Assembly (NCBI GenBank): GCA_031275255.1
Contig: JAISPA010000260.1
Span: 1-5,709 of the forward strand
Length of the DNA: 5,709 bases
Direction: 5' to 3'
DNA from: Acidaminococcales bacterium
Lineage (GTDB): Bacteria > Bacillota > Negativicutes > Acidaminococcales > JAISLQ01
Shown piece after piece: positions 1 to 5,709 of the stretch. Positions within the stretch are counted from its first letter, which is position 1. The number at the start of each line of letters is the position of its first letter. A model generated the notes under the pieces. It did no database searches and had not been told where the DNA came from. It saw only the letters and a list, made by a program, of their open reading frames with translations. A program made the translations under genes and the position numbers.

Positions 1-721
<721 letters not shown>

Positions 722-749
722 TATTGTAAAATCTTTTTAATTAATTTTG

Positions 750-3700
750 TCAGACGCTTGACATAAGAAGTTTTATGCGGTTAAGCTGGTTGACTTCGCT
801 GGTTCCCGCGTCGTAATCCAAAGCCGCCAGATTGGCGTCAGGATAGAGGCGTTTGAGTTCCTTGATCACCCCTTTGCCGGTAATATGGTTGGGCAGGCAG
901 CCGAAAGGCTGAAGACAAAGCACTCCGCCGACGCCGCTTTCGAGCATTGCCGCCATGTCGGCGGCAAGACACCAGCCTTCGCCGCTCTGGTGTCCGAGCG
1001 AGAGAATTTTCTTGCCGATATTGACAAGGCCGGCGAATTTTTTAATCTGCCCGAAGCGCGGGTGGCCGCTGAGCGCTTCCCGCATACTGTCGCGCCTTTT
1101 TTCAACAAATGCGCTTAAGGTTTCGCAAATCCATTTTTTTATCTTGCCGTCCCCCAATGCGTCGGCCCGGAAAATATGATCATAAAGACAATAAAGAACA
1201 AAATCGGACAGTTCCGGCAAACAGGCTTCGCCGCCTTCCGCTTCCACCAGCGAAACGACCCGGTTGTTGGCGTCCGGGTGAAAATTTATCAATATTTCGC
1301 CCACTATCCCTATTTTCGGCCGGGCGGGCGGGCGCAGGTCAAGGGCGGCGAAATCCTCCACCATGGAACGCATGTCTTTGGCAAAAATTTTCCGGTCGGC
1401 CATCAGGATGGATTTTTCCGCCTTTTTCGCCCAGCCGTCATAAAGCCTTTGCGCCGAGCCCCGGTCGTTTTCATAAGGGCGGGCGGCGATAAGCAGTCTT
1501 TGCAGCATATCGCCGTATAACAAGCCGTAAGTCAGTTTGTTCAAAAGCCAGGGCGTTACGCTAAGGCCCATTTCATTTTTTTTGGACACCAGCCCGACGG
1601 GAATCACCGGTATTTGCCCCAGTCCGGACAATTCGAGTGCGCGGCGCAGAAAAGCCACATAGTTGCTGGCGCGGCAGCCGCCGCCGGTCTGCGACATCAG
1701 CACCGCCGTCCGTTCAAGGTCGTGCCGCCCGCTTTGCAGGGCGTGAACAATCTGCCCGATGGATACAATCGCCGGGTAGCAGGCGTCATTGTTTACATAG
1801 CGCAGCCCCGTTTCCACCGCTTCGCGGCTGACTTCGGGCAAGACTTTGACCCGGTAGCCGGCTGTGGCCATAACCGGTTCTATGAATTGCCAATGGGCGG
1901 GCGACATTTGCGGCGCGAGCAGGGTATAGCGGGAAAAGTCTTTTTTGCCCGCCAAGGCGGCGGGAGTATATTTATACGTTTCCGGGCGGGAATTTTTCCG
2001 GGCGGTGCGCCGCCTTTCCTTCACCGCCGCCAAAAGGGACCTGATCCGGATGCGGGCGGCGCCGAGGTTTGTCCCCTCGTCAATTTTAAGGGCCGTATAG
2101 ACTTTGCCGGCCGCCTCGACTATTTCCGCCACCTGATCGGAGCAGACCGCGTCTATGCCGCAGCCGAAAGAGATGAGGTTGACTATTTCCAGGTTGTCGT
2201 ATTTAGCGACGGAAGCGGCGCTTTTGTAAATGCGCGAGTGGTATGTCCACTGATCCACCACGCGCAGCGACATGCCCTGTCCGGCTTTGTGCGCGACGGA
2301 ATCTTCGGTCAAGACGGCCAGGCCGTTGGCGGTGATAAGGTCCGGTATGCCGTGGTGCACTTCCGGGTCAAGGTGGTAAGGATGCCCGGCCAGCACGACG
2401 CCCGTCCGCCCGGAATTCGCCAGGTAACCAAGCGCCCGCTCGCCGGCCTGCCGGACGTCATCCCAAAATTTATGCTGCGCCCCGTAAGCCTTTTTTAAGG
2501 CCGCTTCCACTTCCCGGAGGGTCAAAAGGGGCAGGAAACCAAGTTCTTTACGCAAGGTTTCGGCCATGTGGCCGTGATTGCCGAGATTGAGAAAGGGTGC
2601 GATAAATCTGACGCCGCATTCGCGCAAAAGGTCGATGTTGAGGCGCAGGACTTCGGCGTAAGAAGTAACAAGCGGGCAATTATAGCAGCCGTCCGTATAA
2701 TATTCGGCGGGCGGGGAAAAAGGCAGGCAGGGATAAAAGATAAAGTCGATTTTTTCCCTGGCCAGCGCCGTTATGTGTCCATGCGCCAATTTAGCCGGAT
2801 AACAGACGGTTTGCGAAGGTATGGTGTCGAGCGCGCGGTTGAGCATTTCTTTGGAAGAGGGCGGGGACAGTTCCACTTTCAGGCCGAGCGCGTCAAAAAA
2901 GGTAAACCAGAAAGGATAAAGTTCATAAAAGCTAAGTACGCGCGGCAGCCCCACGCGGCCGCGGGTCTTTTCCGCTTCGTCCTGCTTGTAGAAAGAGAAC
3001 AGGCGCTCATATTTCCATTTGTAAAGGTTGGGAAGGGTCGGCGGCGTCTTGGGCGATTGCCCCGCCAGGCCGCCGATGACCGGCAGTTTGGCCAGGTGGC
3101 TGGCCAGGTTCGATTTGTCGGCCAGGGCGCTCAGGGGATTTTGCGCTTCCTCGCCGCCCGCGCCGCGTTCGCAGCGATTGCCCGATATATAGCGCCGCCC
3201 GTCGGGAAAACTGTTTATGGTCAACAGGCAGCGATTGGGGCAGCGCTGGCAGCGGCTGTTCTTTACCTTCACGGTAAAGGAGGCGAGCGCTTCTTTTTTG
3301 ATCATAACGGAGGGCTGGGGAGAAACCTTGTATTCTTCCCGCGCCAGGAGGGCCGCGCCGAAGGCGCCCATCAGACCAGAAATATCCGGCCTTATGACGT
3401 CGCGGTTTATGGACAGTTCAAAAGCCCTGAGCACGGCATCGTTTAAAAAGGTCCCGCCCTGTACGACGACCTTGTCGCCCAGTTCTTCCGCATTCGCGAT
3501 ACGGATGACCTTGTAAAGGGCGTTGCGGACGACGGAATAGGAAAGGCCGGCCGATATATCGCCGACCGAGGCCCCTTCCTTTTGCGCCTGTTTTACTTTG
3601 GAGTTCATAAAGACGGTGCAGCGCGAACCAAGGTCCATAGGCTGCGCCGCGAAAAGCGCCGCTTTGGCGAAACCGGGCGCGTCAAGGCTGAGCGTTTTGG

Positions 3701-5093
3701 CGAAGGTTTCAAGGAAAGAGCCGCAGCCGGAGGAACAGGCTTCGTTCAGCATCAGGCGATCGATGAGTCCGTTCTTTAACGACAGGCATTTGATGTCCTG
3801 CCCGCCGATGTCGATGATGAAGCTGACGTCAGGGGCGAAAAAGGCCGCCGCTTTGTAATGCGCCACGGTTTCCACTTCACCCACGTCGATGTTCAGCGCC
3901 GCCTTGACCAGGCCTTCGCCGTAACCGGTAACGCTGGCTTTGGCGACCGTGACGGTACGCGGCAGGAGGCGATATATCTCCGAGAGCGCGCTCATGACGG
4001 ACTGCAGAGGGGAACCGAGGTTGGAGCCGTAACTGGAGTGGATAAGCCCCCCGTCTTCGTCTATCACCACCGCCTTGGTGGTGGTGGAGCCGGCGTCAAA
4101 GCCGATAAACACCTTGCCGCCGTCCGGCCAGCCTACTTTGGGCAGGGTGGCCAGGGCATGGCGCTGCTGAAAAAGCCGCAGGCCGTCAATATCTTTAAAA
4201 AGCGGCGGCAAAGGGTGCATTTCCGGCTGGGCGCCGGCCGCGGCCAGGCACGCAAAGCGGCGGGCCAGCCCGAAAAAAGTCTCCGAAGAGCTTTTCTTTG
4301 AATATAAGGCCGCGCCCAACGCCACAAAATAAGGTGCATCCTGCGGGCAGATAAAGTCGCCTGGCGACAGTTTGAGGGTTTTGATGAAGCGTTCGCGCAA
4401 CTGCGGCAAAAAAAACAGCGGCCCGCCCAGGAAAACCACCCGCCCGCGGATAGCGCGCCCACAGGCCAGGCCGCCGATGGTCTGATCGACCACCGCCTGC
4501 AAAATCGAGGCGGCTATGTCCTCTTTGGCCGCGCCTTCGTTCAAAAGCGGCAGTATGTCGTTTTTCGCGAAAACGCCGCAGCGGGCGGCTATCGGATAAA
4601 GGGCACGGTGCTTTGCCGCCAGCGCGTCCAGCCCGGAGGGATCTGTCGACAAAAAAGAAGCCATCTGGTCGATGAACGCGCCCGTGCCGCCAGCGCAGGT
4701 CTCGTTCATGCGCTGGTCGACGCCGGCGTCGAAAAAGGTAAGTTTGGCGTCTTCGCCGCCTAATTCGATCGCCACGTCCGTGTCGGGCAGATAATGCCGG
4801 ATCGCCTCGGCGCCTGCCACCACTTCCTGTATAAAAGCCCCGCCCAGCGGTTCCGCCAAAGCCATACCGCCGGAGCCGGCGACGGCGAGCGTCGTCCGCC
4901 TTTCGCCGAATTTGGCGGCCGCTTCCTGAAAAAGCCCGTCGATCGTCTGGCGCACATCCGACAGATGCCGCCGGTAGAGCCGGAAAATCAGCTTGCCGTT
5001 TTTATCGATCACGGCCAGTTTGACGGTGGTCGATCCCACGTCCAGCCCTGTGCGAAGTATTTCCTCTTCCGGCGCGCCGGGATTTGCTTGCAT
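750..5093 (-). CDS. Giant fused acyl-CoA dehydratase activase / 2-hydroxyacyl-CoA dehydratase-like protein (BadF/BadG/HgdC ATPase x2 + DUF2229 + HgdB-like)
   Basis: Complete 1447-residue soluble protein with no signal peptide or membrane segment. It has two BadF/BadG/BcrA/HgdC-type ASKHA ATPase domains, at about 14-266 and 328-585. Their phosphate-1 loops are LDVGSTTVK (17-25) and FDAGSTTTK (332-340), phosphate-2 motifs ELGGED (110-115) and DIGGQD (428-433), and adenosine-side motifs FLGGP (221-225) and VQGGT (544-548). Each has a Cys-X38-Cys pair, C133/C172 and C453/C492. Next come a cysteine cluster (C615, C618, C622, C641), a DUF2229/COG3580-type module (about 714-985: C764, C789, C803, C806, C978, C984) and a COG3581-type HgdB-like module (about 1035-1435: C1105, C1140, C1281, C1393, C1399). 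Relatives use ATP to push single electrons from an activator [4Fe-4S] cluster to a dehydratase or double-cubane cluster. By inference this is a self-contained ATP-driven reductase, substrate unknown. The ATG at 5093 has an AAGAGG site 9 nt upstream. The length and domain order match the known large fused family; no separate dehydratase gene is visible. Confidence 0.93.
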   Translation of the reverse strand: MQANPGAPEEEILRTGLDVGSTTVKLAVIDKNGKLIFRLYRRHLSDVRQTIDGLFQEAAAKFGERRTTLAVAGSGGMALAEPLGGAFIQEVVAGAEAIRHYLPDTDVAIELGGEDAKLTFFDAGVDQRMNETCAGGTGAFIDQMASFLSTDPSGLDALAAKHRALYPIAARCGVFAKNDILPLLNEGAAKEDIAASILQAVVDQTIGGLACGRAIRGRVVFLGGPLFFLPQLRERFIKTLKLSPGDFICPQDAPYFVALGAALYSKKSSSETFFGLARRFACLAAAGAQPEMHPLPPLFKDIDGLRLFQQRHALATLPKVGWPDGGKVFIGFDAGSTTTKAVVIDEDGGLIHSSYGSNLGSPLQSVMSALSEIYRLLPRTVTVAKASVTGYGEGLVKAALNIDVGEVETVAHYKAAAFFAPDVSFIIDIGGQDIKCLSLKNGLIDRLMLNEACSSGCGSFLETFAKTLSLDAPGFAKAALFAAQPMDLGSRCTVFMNSKVKQAQKEGASVGDISAGLSYSVVRNALYKVIRIANAEELGDKVVVQGGTFLNDAVLRAFELSINRDVIRPDISGLMGAFGAALLAREEYKVSPQPSVMIKKEALASFTVKVKNSRCQRCPNRCLLTINSFPDGRRYISGNRCERGAGGEEAQNPLSALADKSNLASHLAKLPVIGGLAGQSPKTPPTLPNLYKWKYERLFSFYKQDEAEKTRGRVGLPRVLSFYELYPFWFTFFDALGLKVELSPPSSKEMLNRALDTIPSQTVCYPAKLAHGHITALAREKIDFIFYPCLPFSPPAEYYTDGCYNCPLVTSYAEVLRLNIDLLRECGVRFIAPFLNLGNHGHMAETLRKELGFLPLLTLREVEAALKKAYGAQHKFWDDVRQAGERALGYLANSGRTGVVLAGHPYHLDPEVHHGIPDLITANGLAVLTEDSVAHKAGQGMSLRVVDQWTYHSRIYKSAASVAKYDNLEIVNLISFGCGIDAVCSDQVAEIVEAAGKVYTALKIDEGTNLGAARIRIRSLLAAVKERRRTARKNSRPETYKYTPAALAGKKDFSRYTLLAPQMSPAHWQFIEPVMATAGYRVKVLPEVSREAVETGLRYVNNDACYPAIVSIGQIVHALQSGRHDLERTAVLMSQTGGGCRASNYVAFLRRALELSGLGQIPVIPVGLVSKKNEMGLSVTPWLLNKLTYGLLYGDMLQRLLIAARPYENDRGSAQRLYDGWAKKAEKSILMADRKIFAKDMRSMVEDFAALDLRPPARPKIGIVGEILINFHPDANNRVVSLVEAEGGEACLPELSDFVLYCLYDHIFRADALGDGKIKKWICETLSAFVEKRRDSMREALSGHPRFGQIKKFAGLVNIGKKILSLGHQSGEGWCLAADMAAMLESGVGGVLCLQPFGCLPNHITGKGVIKELKRLYPDANLAALDYDAGTSEVNQLNRIKLLMSSV

Positions 5094-5102
5094 CGCTTTT
5101 TA

Positions 5103-5108
5103 CCTCTT
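5103..5108 (-). promoter_or_regulatory. Ribosome binding site of the giant activase gene
   Basis: The minus strand reads AAGAGG with 9 nt to the ATG at 5093-5091. This supports that start. No better-placed upstream start codon was seen in this frame in the 97-base spacer. Confidence 0.7.
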
Positions 5109-5117
5109 CTGCGCGAA

Positions 5118-5133
5118 ATATTTTGGCAAATAT
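5118..5133. repeat. 16-bp AT-rich inverted repeat upstream of the activase gene
   Basis: ATATTT, a 4-base centre TGGC, then AAATAT form a perfect 6-bp inverted repeat. It sits 10 bases upstream of the activase Shine-Dalgarno site, where an operator or a promoter -10 region could lie. TATATT on the minus strand (5129-5134) resembles a -10 box, but no -35 box is found at a suitable distance. The function is unknown. Confidence 0.3.
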
Positions 5134-5142
5134 AACTGTAAC

Positions 5143-5188
5143 GCGGCAATACCGCCGCCCGGTTAAAACACAAAGTTTGCGGGCCGGC
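5143..5188 (-). other. Two overlapping inverted repeats (possible alternative RNA hairpins) after the glycosyltransferase stop
   Basis: On the minus strand, the first hairpin pairs GCCGGCCCG (5180-5188, one bulged G) with CGGGCGGC (5154-5161) over an 18-base loop, starting 2 bases after the glycosyltransferase stop codon. The second pairs GCGGC (5154-5158) with GCCGC (5143-5147) over a 6-base loop. They share 5154-5158, so they cannot form together. Neither is followed by a proper T-run, so they are not called as an intrinsic terminator. They may be a weak or factor-dependent stop, an attenuator, or a by-product of GC-rich sequence. Confidence 0.3.
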
Positions 5189-5190
5189 TT

Positions 5191-5709
5191 TCAGGAGCGC
5201 GTTTTGTCCAGCCGGCGGCCGACCGCTTTAATCACGTCTTCGGCCGGTATCGCGTAAAGATAACGCTCGCCCGTGTTGGTATCAACATCGCCGACGCGCG
5301 GCAGGGGGCGGTAGTCGCCCGCCCAGATGAGGGTATGTTCGGCTTGCCAGGGACGCCAATGGTCAAGGTTACTTGGGCCTGACAACACGACCATCGGCGT
5401 TTTCAGCGCCGCCGCCATATGCCTGGGCAATGAGTCCATGCCGAAAAACAATTTGGCTTTTTCAATAAAGACCGCCAGTTGGGTTACGGTCAGCTGCCCG
5501 GCCAGATTTACAATCTTCGCGCCGCCGTCGCAGCCGGCGATGATCTCTTTGACCATGGCGATTTCATTTTCCGCTTTGCCCGCCGTCAGAACCACGGTCT
5601 CGCCGCGCGCCGCCAAATGGTCGATCAGTTGGCTGCAGCCGGCGGTCGACCAGGTATTGAATCCCCAACTCGCCGTAGGCTGGATGAGCACATAGCCTCC
5701 AAGCTTTTC
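5191..5709 (-). CDS. Glycosyltransferase family 9, lipopolysaccharide heptosyltransferase III-like, C-terminal part (5' end beyond window)
   Basis: The reading frame is open to the window edge, so the GTG at 5691 is probably internal (six more codons are in frame before it). The visible 172 residues are about the C-terminal half of a usual ~340-residue GT9 enzyme. These enzymes transfer heptose from ADP-heptose to the lipopolysaccharide core at the cytoplasmic face of the inner membrane. The segment VLIQPTASWGFNTW (visible residues 7-20) resembles the start of the nucleotide-sugar-binding domain in RfaQ-type enzymes. It is followed by VVLTAGKAENE, then FFGMDSLPRHMAAALKTP (visible 88-105), which matches the family's conserved G-x-D-S/T-x-x-x-H-x-A-A-A loop, and LSGPSNLDHWRPW. 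The ending, with GERYLYAIPAEDVIKAV, also resembles heptosyltransferase III-like proteins. The exact sugar and acceptor cannot be told from this part. It ends 97 bases before the activase gene on the same strand; co-transcription is possible, but no functional link is evident. Confidence 0.85.
   Translation of the reverse strand, partial: EKLGGYVLIQPTASWGFNTWSTAGCSQLIDHLAARGETVVLTAGKAENEIAMVKEIIAGCDGGAKIVNLAGQLTVTQLAVFIEKAKLFFGMDSLPRHMAAALKTPMVVLSGPSNLDHWRPWQAEHTLIWAGDYRPLPRVGDVDTNTGERYLYAIPAEDVIKAVGRRLDKTRS

Noticed and set aside
731..749. AT-rich stretch after the activase stop codon as a possible terminator
   Set aside because: Only A/T self-complementarity (TTAATTAA) is present. There is no GC-rich stem and no hairpin followed by a T-run on the minus strand.
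1614..2498. 294-codon open frame on the plus strand, opposite the activase gene
   Set aside because: It lies fully antisense to a protein with recognised motifs. Its translation is rich in Arg, Gly and Ala without any known motif, as expected of an antisense frame in GC-rich coding DNA.
2568..3446. 292-codon open frame on the plus strand
   Set aside because: It is antisense to the activase gene over regions with conserved cysteines, its composition is skewed, and no domain is recognisable. It is a shadow of the real gene.
4065..4083. Perfect 7-bp inverted repeat (CACCACC, 5-base loop, GGTGGTG)
   Set aside because: It falls in the codons for the second ATPase phosphate-1 loop (Thr-Thr-Thr-Lys-Ala-Val-Val); ACC and GTG codons produce the symmetry by themselves.
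5094..5190. Sigma-70 promoter for the activase gene
   Set aside because: A -10-like TATATT (5129-5134) exists, but no -35-like hexamer lies 16-19 bases upstream; the alternative TTGCCG/CAAAAT pair is too weak to call.

Overview
The window holds three genes, all on the minus strand and in the transcription order glycosyltransferase, giant activase/dehydratase-like protein, gap. The two outer genes are cut by the window edges. Only the central 1447-residue gene is complete, and it fills about three quarters of the sequence. No RNA gene, mobile element, CRISPR array or phage trace was seen.

Region by region: 1-605 is the N-terminal 201 codons of a type I glyceraldehyde-3-phosphate dehydrogenase. 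606-749 is an AT-rich spacer with a plausible sigma-70-type promoter and a leader of about 90 nt for gap. 750-5093 encodes a fused protein of the 2-hydroxyacyl-CoA dehydratase activator superfamily: two ATPase domains in tandem, a cysteine cluster, then two dehydratase-like (HgdB-type) modules. 5094-5190 is a 97-base spacer with inverted repeats but no convincing promoter or T-tailed terminator. 5191-5709 is the C-terminal part of a GT9-family, heptosyltransferase III-like enzyme.

Organism (inference): the fused activase family is typical of strict anaerobes, mostly clostridia and relatives. A heptosyltransferase-like enzyme points to a lipopolysaccharide-bearing outer membrane. Together with Bacillus/Clostridium-like Shine-Dalgarno sites and a Gram-positive-style type I GAPDH, this fits an anaerobic diderm Firmicute such as a member of the Negativicutes, with fairly GC-rich coding DNA. 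A phylogenetic placement was not possible here.

The three genes do not form an obvious single pathway. The glycosyltransferase works on cell-envelope sugars and GAPDH on central glycolysis. The giant protein probably couples ATP hydrolysis to low-potential electron transfer through iron-sulphur clusters onto an unknown substrate. It is the most interesting element. Each of its ATPase domains keeps the Cys-X38-Cys pair that in HgdC binds a [4Fe-4S] cluster across a homodimer, so one chain could carry all four ligands, and reductase and acceptor modules are fused together with no separate dehydratase gene in view.
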